Source: Symsagittifera roscoffensis
Taxonomy: Eukaryota; Xenacoelomorpha; Acoela; Convolutidae
Length of the DNA: 64,000 nt
Direction: 5' to 3'
NCBI RefSeq assembly: GCF_963678635.1
Contig: NC_087070.1
Location: 50,884,514 to 50,948,513 of the forward strand
The notes under the pieces were generated by a model that saw only the letters and a list, made by a program, of their open reading frames with translations, searched no databases and was not told the origin of the DNA. The translations under genes and the position numbers were made by a program. Shown one piece after another: positions 1 to 11,221 of this stretch. Numbering within the stretch: the stretch's first letter is position 1; every line of letters starts with the position of its first letter.

Positions 1-297
1 AGAGTCAGGGACACTATCTCTTGTGTTTTTCTACCTCGAACGATCGGAGCCAACTCGGTTCACTTGGGACATGAGACTAAAAACCCGTTACAGCTTAAAG
101 GCCACTACCAAAATACCCCCCACTCTAGAAAATAAGAACGTCCCCATACTTAGGTCTCAAAATACCCAAAATACGCGAACGCCGTTAAAAACAGGGTCGG
201 AACATTCCGTAAAATTACTTTTTATTAGACAGTGGAACTTCGATCCATTTCAGATGGATCAACCTAAAACTCTCATTACCTCAACATAACAATCAAA
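1..297. other. intergenic, no gene seen
   Basis: There is an 88-codon open stretch on the plus strand, but its composition does not look protein-like and no known motif is visible. I see no RNA gene or repeat here. Confidence 0.4.
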
Positions 298-588
298 AAG
301 GGAAACGGACTTTATCCTCCACGGTCATTATCCTCCAGGCGATATCCTCCACCATTATCCTATCGGATAATTATTGTCATCCGCTTTTTCCTCCATTTTT
401 ATCCCCCAATTTTATGAATTTGGATGTTTTCCTCCAATTAGTAAATTCAGTCAAATTATTAGATTATATCCAATATTTGATCATTTCAGACAATAAATGG
501 AACTTCCTGATCATTCCGCGTACGGGCAGCCCAATTATATGGAACAAGTTGACTTCGGAACATCTGGAGGATAAAGTCCGTTTCCCTT
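298..588. mobile_element. MITE-like element with terminal inverted repeats
   Basis: The left end (298-321) and right end (565-588) are exact reverse complements over about 24 bases: the left reads AAGGGAAACGGACTTTATCC and the right is its mirror. Inside the left arm the motif TATCCTCCA recurs several times. The element is 291 bases long and has no coding capacity, as expected of a non-autonomous DNA transposon. I find no clear target-site duplication, so the superfamily is unknown. Confidence 0.6.
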
Positions 589-762
589 GAGAAACCATGA
601 AATTTGCCATGCTCAACAAAAACCAACGAAATCGAAAACTTCAATTACGATTTAATTGATATTATTAATTTTTGTTATTCAATTTCATCGCAGTTTTAAT
701 TGTCAGTTAATTTCTCCTGTCTGCTTTGTTTTTTTTTCCGTTTCATTCTTCTCAATAAATAC

Positions 763-834
763 TCGGAGGACTTTATCCGCCATGGAGGATATCGCCTGGA
801 GGATAATTACCGTGGAGGATAAAGTCCTGTACCC
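763..834 (-). repeat. shortened inverted copy of the 298-588 element
   Basis: Read on the minus strand, this matches the first 50-60 bases of the element at 298, including the TTATCCTCCA repeats. Its left edge carries a GGAGGACTTTATCC end, so it may be an internally deleted copy in opposite orientation. Confidence 0.5.
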
Positions 835-1254
835 ATCAAAAAACACACTCAAGAAAACTAATTTGAATACTCACATATCGGCACACTCGAGAATTGGAGT
901 AATTAAATTAACTAGCGACTCTAGCATGATATATTTGAATATAACTTGAGAAGTTTGCTATTAATGAATTCCAATTCAAGGAAATGAGTTTTCACTTGTG
1001 AATGTAGTTTTTGATCTGAACCATTGGGAGACTTAGATTGTCTACCTTTCCACCGAAGGTTCACTCTGGTCCAACTGAATTTCGATGTTCTTTTACTTTC
1101 GATTATTTTCTGTCTCCTGTCACGAATAAGACAGCTCTACTCTCGTTCGATTAAGTGTCGGAAAGTGCGAACAGCAATTTTTCGCTGCTTAATTTGACCA
1201 CTTTCCCGCGTTTGTAATTCGGTCGTTCTGATCTTATTTTTCTAATCTTTTCAG

Positions 1255-1815
1255 ATGTCGCGAGAAACTTGAGCATGACATGTCCAATGCGAGTTTTTGA
1301 AAAATTCCATTTGACCGCAAAATCATGTTATTCGCATTGCTCAAGGTCAAACTTCCAAATATGACCGACTGGCACATACTCCCCGGACTCAAGATCGATG
1401 TCCTCATCGCGTGCTGCCGTCTGCCAGTGAATCCCCAGAATTCTGAGTGTAGCTCAAGATACAGTGCCAGTGGTCATTTACAGAAATTTGCAGCAGACTT
1501 AAGCTTATCCACACCCCAAAATTCACAACCATTTAAAATTGTCACACTATCGCTAAAGAGCAATCAAAATCCGCATACACCTGCACCTTTAATTCATGCT
1601 TTGCAAGCTAATGATTTAAAATTTCTTTTGTCCCATTCGATCAGGAAATTGTCATGTTATTGTCATGCAATTACGATCAGGAAATTATTCAAAAAAAGTG
1701 CCTAACCATTCTCAAATCAAGCAATATTTTTTTCGATGTCTTGACCAAAAACAATGTGAGTGACTTTTTTCAACTGGTCGAGCAAAATAACCACTGGAAA
1801 ATATGTAAGATTTGA
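1255..1815 (+). pseudogene. BRAT1-like C-terminal region, frames interrupted
   Basis: BRAT1 is a HEAT-repeat protein that works with ATM signalling and with the Integrator cleavage module INTS9/INTS11. I recall its C-terminus as DW....GL..., then PLTEAL...L..., then CDRPVAQKSC...L, then a last helix. The same order appears here: TDWHILPGLKIDVLIACC (from about 1361), PLIHALQANDLKFLLS (to about 1633), CNYDQEIIQKKCLTILKSS (from about 1666) and a closing helix ending KICKI before TGA at 1815. The frame changes near 1631-1662. There 32 extra bases, partly a local duplication (CGATCAGGAAATT at 1638 and 1674), separate two well-matching pieces. A good acceptor (cttttcag) precedes 1255, but the frame after it does not run cleanly into the 1325 piece. 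It is a decayed gene, an assembly or haplotype indel, or an unusual short intron. The assignment is from memory of the family only. Confidence 0.38.
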
Positions 1816-2265
1816 GCGGTTTGAGCGGTTTTTTTAGACAATTACGCTCAAAATCTTGCTTCAAATTGAGCGGTTTTTGAACGGTTTATCTAAAAAAACC
1901 GCTCAAAAACTGCGCAAGATTTGAGCGGTTTTTTTAGACAATTACGCTCAAAATCTTGCTTCAAATTGAGCGGTTTGAGAGGTTTTTGAACGGTTTATCT
2001 AAAAAAACCGCTCAAAAACTGCGCAAGATTTGAACGGTTTTGAGCGGTTTATCTAAAAAAACCGCGCAAGATTTGAGCGGTTTTTTTAGATAAACCGCTC
2101 AAAACCGTTCAAATCTTGCGCGGTTTTTTTAGATAAACAGCTCAAAACCGTTCAAATCTTGCGCGGTTTTTGAGCGGTTTTTTTTTTAGATAAACCGCTC
2201 ATTTTGAAGCAAGATTTTGAGCGTAATTGTCTAAAAAAAAAACGCTCAAATCTTGCTTCAAATTA
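1808..2265. repeat. long palindromic repeat cluster between two genes
   Basis: Words such as AAGATTTGAGCGGTTTTT, TTAGACAATTACGCTC and ATCTTGCTTCAAATTGAGCG recur on both strands. The right edge is the reverse complement of the left edge, so the whole 460 bases can fold into a large cruciform. It has no open reading frame. It lies between the BRAT1-like stop and the NOC4 start and may be a MITE nest or local satellite. Confidence 0.7.
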
Positions 2266-2388
2266 GGTGAAAAATCTCGACTCGGGCAGCCGGAACATTC
2301 AGGGGTTCGCCCTGATACGAGCAGTATTGTTTTGATTAAAAATTTTTTTGTTCATTTTCCATTAATTGTTTAATAAATTCCAGGTGAA

Positions 2389-3690
2389 ATGAGTCTGAAA
2401 CTGCTGAGAAATGCATCAGTGCAGCTACAGGCCACACAGTCTGTTGAAGCTCTCGAAAAGAATCTTGCTTTGCTTGATGCTTTCTCTAAAAAGTACAGAA
2501 AGAATTTATCTGTTTATGAAGCGATTCTTACGTCCAAACTGTCGCATCCTTCTAGTGATCAAATATGGGGCAATTATTGCAAAATCAAAAAAGACTTGAT
2601 AAACATCATTGACTTTGGAACTAACGAAGACATACAGAGACATGCGCTGCAGATATGTCTTAACTTTTTATTTGCAGAAATCAAGTTCTGTTCAGCTGCG
2701 CCTATTTTTGACACGTTAGTTAAAGATTCGATCGGTAACCTCTTGCGATGTTTATGCCTAGATGGGCCCAAAAAGCTTTCAATTACATTTATTCAATTTT
2801 GTAATAAGAAGCCAGACTATATAGTGTTTATAGTAGCTGTCTTTAATTCTAGTGGTTTTACTGAATCTTTTGAGCTGTTGGATACTACCCAGAGAGATCA
2901 CTTAGTAAAATGCTTGCTGAAATTCAATTTCGAGAGTGCAATTGAATATTGTAAGGCGAGTGAAGATAGTACTTCTTTAAAGAAGTTTCCCTCTAAGTTA
3001 TCAAAAGTTTGGCTCACTGTTTTGACGTGGCACCTCAGCGTACAGACCAAAACTTTGATTCTTACAAAAATGCGTGATAGAATAATACCCACTTTTGCAG
3101 ATTGCCGCGACTTAACTGACTTTTTGATTAAAGTTCTCGAAGGTGATTCCAGTAAGCTTAAATTTCTGGCTTTGGAGTGTTTTTACGTTCTAGTTGCCAA
3201 ATATAATATTGAATATCCTGGCGTTTACGACAAGCTACTTGCAATGTGCTCTGAAGAAAGTTTTCAACTATCCAGCTACACCACAATTTTTCTTGAAATT
3301 CTGAAGAAGTTTTTGATGTCAACTAAGTTATCTCTAGAAATTTTGAAGCTATTTACAGTGAGATTAGGTCATATTGTGTGCAAATGTGAGAGTGGAGTTA
3401 TTATATCTGTATTAAACCTACTACAGGATATTTTATTGCAACACAAGTTAATATCTTCCCAGCATTACGACGGGCAACGCGAAGAGTTCTTGGATGTTTT
3501 ACTCACTTTAGAAGCGTCAATGCAAATGCATTACAACCCTAAACTAAGAAAAGCAGCTGCAATGTTTTTGAGAAACCTGGATGAAAATGATGTGGAGCAA
3601 ATGTCCCAAAGTGTAGATGAGCTTATGGAAAAACTTTCGGACAAAGCAATTAACAAATCTGATATTATGTTTAACGCTTTAATTGAATAG
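2389..3690 (+). CDS. NOC4L: nucleolar complex protein 4 (NOC4 / NOC4L), ribosome biogenesis
   Basis: The uninterrupted frame encodes 433 residues. NOC4 binds NOP14 in the nucleolus and is needed for small-subunit rRNA processing and 40S export. The C-terminal half matches what I know of human NOC4L position by position: WLTVLTWHLSVQTKTLIL (human WLSFLKHKLPLSLYKKVLLI), DRIIPTF (human DAILPQL), YNIEYPGVYDKL (human HNLEYPDFYRKL) and MHYNPKLRKAA (human RHYHPEVSKAA). These are hallmarks of the CBF/MAK21 fold. The human protein is about 516 residues, so this one is short, mainly at the N-terminus. A consensus acceptor (aaattccag) ends at 2384, just before GTGAA-ATG, so a 5' untranslated or upstream exon, or trans-splicing, is likely. 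The start at 2389 is the first ATG after that acceptor. The gene follows the BRAT1-like piece by 573 bases on the same strand. No intron is evident. Confidence 0.9.
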   Translation: MSLKLLRNASVQLQATQSVEALEKNLALLDAFSKKYRKNLSVYEAILTSKLSHPSSDQIWGNYCKIKKDLINIIDFGTNEDIQRHALQICLNFLFAEIKFCSAAPIFDTLVKDSIGNLLRCLCLDGPKKLSITFIQFCNKKPDYIVFIVAVFNSSGFTESFELLDTTQRDHLVKCLLKFNFESAIEYCKASEDSTSLKKFPSKLSKVWLTVLTWHLSVQTKTLILTKMRDRIIPTFADCRDLTDFLIKVLEGDSSKLKFLALECFYVLVAKYNIEYPGVYDKLLAMCSEESFQLSSYTTIFLEILKKFLMSTKLSLEILKLFTVRLGHIVCKCESGVIISVLNLLQDILLQHKLISSQHYDGQREEFLDVLLTLEASMQMHYNPKLRKAAAMFLRNLDENDVEQMSQSVDELMEKLSDKAINKSDIMFNALIE

Positions 3691-5105
3691 TTATTTCTGT
3701 CTGTGTTTCTCTAATTTAGAGCGAAGCATACTTAGCCACACGCAAAAACTGATGGAGGTATCAGACGGTTATTTAAGGTTTTAATTCTGAGGTAAAAATG
3801 TTTTTATACATTTCTAACTTTGTGTAATTTTACGAGGCCCTTTTTTCAAAAAACCGAAAAAACATCGTTGAAAAGTTTTTTTATAAGAAGTTTCAAATAT
3901 TGTTTTAATTTTTTTTTGCAGATTTTTTTGAACTGTTTGATTCCCAAAATGGCGCTTAAAACCACAAACGAACTTTACCGGAGTAAAACTTTGGTTTTAC
4001 GGCTTAAATTAAGCATAAATAAGCTATTGTAAGTCTGAACCTTCTTAGCTCGGAGTTCAAAAATCAAAAATTTCAAACTGGCTTTTCTCGGAAAATTTTT
4101 TGGAATTTTTAAACGTCGATCGAATGAGGACTGAAAGGGCTTTAAGATGATATATTGCTCAGCCCAGTGCCATGGTTATGTGTGGTACCTGATTTTGCGT
4201 GGAAAACAAATAAAGTAAAAACTAAGTAAAACAAAACTAAAACACCGAATACAAAGTTCCTCCCTATTTGTCAAATGGTCAGATCAATTAATGTTGACGC
4301 AATTGTTTCGAATTTTACGAAATCTTTTAGCCTTCTTTCTCTAAATGCCTTAGCTGAAGAAATGAAAAGTGCTTTCAAGACCTCGAAATGGAACAATCCA
4401 AAATGGAAAAGACTAAGGCTCAATAGTTTTGACAAAACTCTTGGGCATATCATGGATGTAATTTTTTCTTCGAAACTCTCCTGGACACTATGTTAATTGA
4501 CGTGCTCAAAGTGCACAATGTTTATTTTTTCTGAAAGTTAACCTTGTCGGTACTCCTGAAACGAACCGCTGTCGGTAAGTCATAAATGAAAGCTAATTGC
4601 CTACTCAAACTACATCTTTCTTACAGTGTCATTCGGATCCTGTGTCTGGAGACCCGGTAAAACATACTTATAACTAATTGAAGATTTTCAAAATAAAACT
4701 ACAAATAGATGCTATCAATTTCAGTTTGGTAGTACAAAGATATAGATAGATTATATTTTCTCAAATTACCTCTGTCTTTTCATCATGACTTGAACAATAT
4801 TCTTTTGCATGTCGAACTCCATCAGGACTACTATAACATCGACACGCAAGAACTACAATACTTCTGTTGGAGCGCGCAATCTTCATCATAACAATGTTTG
4901 ATTCATAACATTTCAACTCGGCAAAAGTATGGTGGCGTGCTGTCGGAGTTCTTACAGGGTTGCAAATCTTACCTCAAAGTGTAACTGCTCAATTTTTTTT
5001 CGAGTGTCCGAGATATGACGATTTTATGAGTTTGAAAAAAAAATGTTTTTTTTTTAAAATTAAATTTCAAAAAAATTGAATTTCCTTTCCCTATGGTGGA
5101 GAGCT
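3691..5105. other. intergenic, no gene seen
   Basis: Only short open frames without recognisable motifs occur. A stretch near 4180-4260 (ggtacctgattttgcg, then fragments rich in AAACA) resembles sequence near 41385-41455, so it is probably part of a dispersed repeat. Confidence 0.4.
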
Positions 5106-5148
5106 TTCAGGGTACTGCCAGTGGTTGCAAATCTGGCAGTACCCTGAA
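5106..5148. repeat. perfect 16-base hairpin
   Basis: TTCAGGGTACTGCCAG at 5106-5121 is followed, after an 11-base loop, by its exact reverse complement at 5133-5148. It may be the core of a small foldback repeat. No nearby gene gives it a role. Confidence 0.75.
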
Positions 5149-5853
5149 ATCTGGAATTTAACTGCTCATATTTTGTTGAGTTTTCGTGATATATGACTTT
5201 TAAAAATAGCCAAACGAAGTTAGTAACGTTTTTGAAAAAGCTATCAAGCTTTAATTCCTGCTAAAACTAAAAATGAAACGATGTCAGTTTAATCCAAACT
5301 TAATCGCGCTTGGCCTTATTTTTGCCCTTTGTATGTATCCAAAGTTCTTGAATAACAATTTGTTATCTATCTCTTAAAAATGTTTTTTTTTTGCTTTCAT
5401 GTTAAAAAATAGCCTATTTCATCATGTGGAAACATTTGTTTTTTATTTTTTTTGCAAAACGGCTCAATTCCAACATGTAAAAGCATTAAAAAAATGTTTT
5501 GGGGTTTTTCATTTTTTTGTTTTTGAGGTTTGAAGTACGTCTTTACGCTCATGGTTCGTACTATCGATGTCGAAACATTAAGTTCTATAAGCTTTTTTTT
5601 TACCGTATAACAGTTGAAGCTGAATGCGTGAACTGTTTTTTTTTCGCTTTTTCAAAAGCTACACTAAAGTTTGTCATTTCGGGTCTCATTTTGAACACAT
5701 TTCATTCTTTATCATATGCCTTACTTTTCAATAATGGCTAAATAAGTAGAAAATATCATCATTTTTTGTCTTGCTGCTGTTTAATTTTTTAAATTTATTT
5801 TTTTTTCATTTGCAAAATGTAAAGACTGCACTCTGTAATCGACTCACCATGAA

Positions 5854-6039
5854 TTTAGTCCTATGTTTTTGAAATTCAAAAAAAATAATAAAAGAATTAA
5901 AAACTATTTTTTTTTTTTTGAAAAATTATTTTCAATCAATTGGAAATTCGAGTTAAAAAGATAAATAACTCGAAATTTTCAAAAAAAAATAGTTTTTAAT
6001 TCTTTTATTATTTTTTTGAATTTCAAAAACAGGACTAAA
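5854..6039. mobile_element. foldback/MITE element with long inverted arms
   Basis: The left arm starts TTTAGTCCT..TTTTTGAAATTC and continues through an AATAATAAAAGAATT segment. The right arm is its reverse complement and ends AGGACTAAA. The arms are about 65 bases each around a short AT-rich centre, with no coding capacity. A second AGGACTAAAT lies at about 6180. Confidence 0.7.
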
Positions 6040-7679
6040 TTTTATCATATAAGATCAGTATTTCAAACCACGACACAAACGCACGTCTTATTCAGTATCA
6101 TTATAAACCAAAAGAAATTGGATTTTTTTTTACTTTCAAAAATTATGAAAGAAATGCTTCTCTAAAATGCATTTCATTCAGGACTAAATGTAATTAAAAA
6201 ATTTTGGTAAATTTTTTTCATCTTTCTCAAAATTTTCCATCATAGTTTTTTTTTGTTAATCAACTTGGCATGTTATGTTGATGATATTTCACAAGTGGTG
6301 CCAATCTCCGCTTCGCCTCTTGGTAAATAATTTAAAAAATGTTTGTATCCGAAGCTTCAAGTACCAGAGATGAGCTCTTGGTAAATTAATTATTTAAATA
6401 GGAATTGGAATTATACTTTCGTGTAATTTATCAAATTCTGAGGAAATTTCGAAAAATTTTCTTCCGATCTTCTTTTGGCTCATGTCAAACATAAAGAGCC
6501 AAACGTTTTTCTTGAAACTTGAATATTTTGAAAATTTGGATACTATGCTTGCTTTCTATGCTAGACTATTTATGGTGGAACTGTATAAAATAGCATATAG
6601 ACAAAATAGCATAAATTTTGCAAGCTTTTGTTACGTGTTATCGCGTGCTTTTATGACTAAGTTTTCAATTCTAGAAGACAAATACATATCGTGGCCATTT
6701 AGTGGCTGATACATAAGATGACTATTTATTCATTTTCGTTAATTTTTCTCAAAAAAAAACTGAATAAAATCAAGTCCATTTTTTTGTGCTCATTTACAAC
6801 TAAATTTTTGATGGCCGGAATGTTGTGGATAGTATTAGTATCATGAAATCTGATTGGCTAATCTGATTGGTAATTGAACATTTTTTCAAAAACTTTCATG
6901 CTATTTGATCTTTATGCTAAAGTTATGGTCACCATATATGATTGCAGTCATGTTTTCTGAAGCTCTTTCACGATTTATGAACGAGACTTTTAGAAATTTT
7001 GAAAATTATGTTTCTCATTGGACTTTTATTTCTGTCTTTTTTTACGGTTGCCATGAACAACAGTTATCAAATCGGGTATTGTTTTTTTTCGAACAAAACA
7101 ATTCTCTTTCCCTCTCTATCTTCATCTGTTTCGGTGTAATACGTATCTGAATGTGATACATATGTTCTACATATCCGCAAATGGAAATTTACGATTTTAG
7201 GTACAGTTTTGAAAAAAATGAACGGTTTTCAATTACCCTTTGCTTCCTGAGGTCGATGAACGGAAAATGGAAAATGTTCGATGAGCGGTTTTCAATTACC
7301 CTTCGCTTCCTGAGGTCGTTTGATTTGTTCGGCTTTTTTTTCAAAAAAAAAGTAATTATGTTATTACACGCGGGCCACGATTTATTTACTATGTATGAAG
7401 AAAATTGTCTGCTCTTACCATCAGATCTGATGTCGCAGAACGAGATTATGCTTGTAAAGTTTCAAAGAGACAGTGAAAAGTTTGATGAATTTTGATGGGG
7501 TAGTTAGGATCGATGAAGTTTTCTATTCAGCTTTCATGTGAATTAGAAGATGAAGGAGAATAGTAATAAAATTTTGGAGGCATTTGGAAACAGTTAGGAG
7601 AAAGGATCTTCTTAACAACATCTCATTATTTTTCAGTGGTTACTTAAGTAACTACCATGTTCGATTTAACAACTGTTGC
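6040..7679. other. intergenic, no gene seen
   Basis: This is AT-rich sequence with weak open frames only. It holds a degenerate copy of the dispersed small hairpin motif (about 6289-6322) and the 63-base duplication at 7222. Confidence 0.4.
7222..7320. repeat. two-copy tandem duplication, period 63
   Basis: CGGTTTTCAATTACCCTT-GCTTCCTGAGGTCG occurs at about 7223 and again at about 7286, with one difference at the gap. It keeps one frame open, but the product is not recognisable. Confidence 0.65.
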
Positions 7680-10480
7680 CATTATTATTATTATTATTAT
7701 TATTATAGATTTAGCAACAGAGTTGCAAGGGGTTTTCCCCTAAGTAAGTCGATTGGAAATGAGTCTACAGTTGTTCCGGGTACAGTCACAGTAGAGTTTC
7801 CAGGTACATGAGTTGTCAGGATTGAAATATTGGTCAAAGTAGCGCCACATCCATTTGAGACAGCGACTCTTAAACCCGTCACTGTTGAAGACGTCAATGA
7901 TAGGCGGTGCTAGAGAAATTAAGCGTGCAGTTCTGAACCAGAAGTTGTGTTCACATTGTCTTCTCCTTGGCCGAGTCACCTGGAACGAAACGGACCGACA
8001 GCTTCTGGTAGACAATGGTGATATTACATCAGAAAAATCATAATCATAACGACCAGTTAAAATTTTGTTGTAAAGCAGTAAGTCATTAAGCTGAATAAAG
8101 AAAGGCAAAGGTAAGATATTAAGAAATTTCAAAGCGTCTTTGTAATTCATGCCTGGTGTTATCCATCGGCATACCTTTCTTTGAAAGCCTTCAATTCGCT
8201 TCATTCCTGTAACGTTAAGACCGAATGCACTCGAGCTATAAAGCAGCTTGGGAAGAATCATACTCTTGTAGATGTTCAGCTTACTGAATACCGGCAAGAA
8301 AGGTGAGCTACGTTTCACCATTTGGAAAACTCGCATGACACTATTAATTATAGTAGTAATGTGGAGTGTCCAGTCGAGGTTACTTGTTATGACTAACCCC
8401 AAATCTTTATGTACAAGAGCAGGAGGAATAACATTATCATCAAAATAAATACCACTATAGGAGCCACTGAACAATAAATGAGAGCATTTCTGTAAATTAA
8501 AAGGGATTTTGTTCTGTATACTCCAGTCGAAGACAGAGTTCAGATCACTTTGGAATGCTTCAGGGGAGCGGTCGAAACTTATAAACTTTGCGTCATCTGC
8601 ACAAAGCAAGGAATATGAAAAGGAACACGAGCTCGGAAGGTCGTTAATGAAAACGAGAAAAAGGAGTGCTGATAAAAGTGCTCCTTGTGGTACTCCACTG
8701 GATATCAAAATCCCCTTTGAAAGCGAATTCCCAACCTTGACAACTTGAGTGCGGTTAGAAAGATATGACTGTAGCAAAGACAATAACTTTCCTCTAATAC
8801 CTGTTGAATACAGTTTGCGTAGTAGGATTCCATGGTCTACACGATCGAAGGCCTTTTCAAAATCAGTGTAAATAACGTTTACAGGTTGACCGTTGTTGAC
8901 AAATTTGTAAACGGTGTCCAGATAAATTATCAATTGTATGGTAGGTGACCTATTTTTCCGAAAACCAAACTGTGCGTCATGAAACCAGCCACTGTAGTGA
9001 TTATACAAATCAATAAAGATACAACGCTCAAATATTTTTGAACAAATCGGTAACAGTGATACCGGCCGATAATTTTTGACATCTGCCTTGCTACCTTTTT
9101 TATATATTGGGATTACATGCGCTAATTTCCACGCTGTAGGATACAAGGAGGTCTGTAGTATTTTCCTGAACAGCTGACAGAGAGATTTTGAGATAGATGA
9201 AGATGTGTGCTTATATATGGAGGCCGGCAATGAGTCAGGTCCGCTTGCTTTGTTAACATGTAAGCCATTACAAATCTGCATTACGTTGCTGTCTTCAAAA
9301 ATAATGTTGTCGACGATTGGCAGTTCGGATTCGAATGACAATGAGCTTGGGTCAAATTCTGTAGAAACCTTATATACAGATGAAAAATAATTGGCGAATA
9401 AGTCAGCTTGTTCTGAGTCACCTTGAGCTATTAATGAATTGAAATGAATCTTAGATGGTAAGGCAGATTTGTTGAACGACCTGTAATACTTGAACAAGGA
9501 ATTTGTGTTACGGTTGTCTGCCAATGAAATCTGGTATTCCAGCTTGTCTCTTGATATTAGCCTAACACATTCAAGTTCCTTTACGGCAACTTTTGAGTGA
9601 CTAGTAGGCAATTTTCGTTTCAAAGTACTCAACTTTTTCAAATGATACGAGGTGTTTGAGGATATCCATGGCGACAGAGATGCGCGGTGACGTGTGCGAA
9701 TGGGTACTGCTAGGGGTAAAAGGTTCTTGAACCAAATTTCCCATTCCTTCACTAAAACATTAACATTGGACCAGCACCGTCCCAGGAATGGTGACTCAAA
9801 AATAAGACGATTCAGTTTGTCATAATCACCCTTACAGTAACTGAAATAATTCTGGCGATGAACTAGGCGTGGCATTAGGAGCACATTTCTCATGGTGAAA
9901 CTCCCAGCTATTGGATAATGATTAGATATATTGATACCATCGTCAATTCTATTGATGTGGATAAAATCAACATTCTCAGAAACGAAGAAAAGATCAAGAA
10001 TGCCGGAGACTGCCGTCGAGAAGTCAATGAGCTGTATTAAGTTGGATTCATCCATAAAGTCCAATAACGCAAGACCTAAGAGTGACGACGTCGAGTGATC
10101 ATCCCAATCAATGTCTGCATTAAAATCACCACAAAATATAAGATTACCATGAGTCATTTTCATAGAAGTTACAGTATGTGTCAACGAATCAATATGTTCG
10201 GCGTTAAAAGCAAACGGACTATTATCCGGAGGTGAATAACAACAGAGTATTGCAAGATTAGAGTTGTCGAACGTGCAGCAGCACGCCGTGAGTGATGCTG
10301 CAAGCGTTATCAAACGGGAACTGACTTTTTTCAGCTTAAGACTTTTCATTCGTCTGGAAAGTTTTGAGCTAATCTTATATCTCGTTGGTCGCCTCAAACT
10401 GTATATTTTGAAGACCGGAAAAAAACTTTCTTTTGCGTATGTGAAAACACAAAAATTCGAGTTTCATTTAATTGTTCAAG
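7680..10480 (-). mobile_element. 5'-truncated CR1/Jockey-like LINE
   Basis: A non-LTR retrotransposon on the minus strand. It ends at its 3' side (left) in a (TAA)n run at 7680-7706, typical of LINE tails. Its 5' side stops inside the endonuclease domain at about 10466-10480. The coding frame is unbroken over nearly 2.7 kb, so the insertion is probably young in comparison with the decayed LINE at 60.5 kb. Confidence 0.85.
7740..10466 (-). CDS. LINE ORF2: endonuclease (partial) and reverse transcriptase
   Basis: The open frame runs from a stop near 10466 to the stop at 7740. The 885 residues counted here start at 10397, where the codon is TTG and not ATG. In order: the second half of an apurinic-type endonuclease, with GDFNADIDW at about 89-97 and NHYPIAGSF near 160-168; then a reverse transcriptase, with NYRPVSLLP at about 442, TDFEKAFDRVDH at about 511 carrying the first catalytic Asp, SGVPQGALLS at about 567, and CADD at 599-602, where CR1-type elements usually have YADD or FADD; then a C-terminal region with LPLPFFIQ.NDLL..YKI style helices. 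There is no RNase H domain, which argues against the I clade despite the TAA tail. The first half of the endonuclease is missing, as expected of incomplete reverse transcription. The catalytic Asp pair is intact. Confidence 0.9.
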
Positions 10481-11150
10481 TTTAAGATCTTTTCGGTGCA
10501 ACGGGCGTCTACCCGATTTGTGTCGGCTGTTACCGAGCGAGGATGCATTTTGTTTCGACGCTAATTTGCTGCTGACAATTGCTTTTTTGTTTGTTTTTCC
10601 TCAAAAGTAATTTCATTCGAGTCAAACGTATGAAAATTTTGGTTGACCTAATTTTCGATGGTTTTTTCGAACTTTTCGTCCTGCTATAATATTGTTTTTG
10701 TGATCTATAGCAAGTGGTGCGAAGCTACGCTCTGCCCCTTTTTTAAAATCTTTTCTTACACTTGAAAAAAACTTACACTTGGTAAAAAAACTTTTAACTT
10801 ACAGCCTGAAACAGCCATCATTAGACCGAGCAAAGCGTGTAAAATTTTGTTCTGTTGAAAAGTTTCAAATACATTTTTAAAGTTAAGTGATCCCCAAATT
10901 AATGGAGCAAAATGGGAAATTGTCAAGAGTCCTAAAAGATCTTTTCAATGCATTACTTTTTTCCAGTTGAAAATTCAATTTCTGAATGTGATTTTGCAGC
11001 CACGTTTGAAAGCAGCGCGCATGGGTTGCATGAGTAGAAGTGTTGGACTTCTGGAGATGACTCCGAGAGTGTTGACCAGTTGGCCAATAGACATGAAGAA
11101 AAGGTGCGAGTTCACTGAGTCCGCACCCGATATCCAGTAAGAGAAGAAAA
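10481..11150. other. intergenic; contains a dispersed hairpin motif
   Basis: It includes a copy of the GCAAGTGGTGCGAAGCT motif at 10709-10740. From about 11001 a polypyrimidine tract and AG resemble a splice acceptor. A short open frame (MGCMSRSVGLL...) ends at 11139 and may be leader sequence for the possible exon at 11151. Confidence 0.35.
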
Positions 11151-11221
11151 ATGAAGCCGTTCGAAATCGTCCCGAAAACTGCATACAAAGCCGAAGTGCC
11201 CAGTGAGAGCCAAAATTACCT
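11151..11221 (+). CDS. possible first coding exon of an unrecognised small gene
   Basis: ATG with a purine-rich context (gagaagaaaaATGaag) opens MKPFEIVPKTAYKAEVPSES and a few more residues. A GT donor follows at 11222 (phase 2); without splicing the frame ends at TAA 11223. The composition is protein-like and unlike the surrounding AT-rich sequence. It may be the start of the gene whose last exons lie at 16178 and 16408, but at least one linking exon would be needed because the phases do not match directly. I do not recognise the family. Confidence 0.3.
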
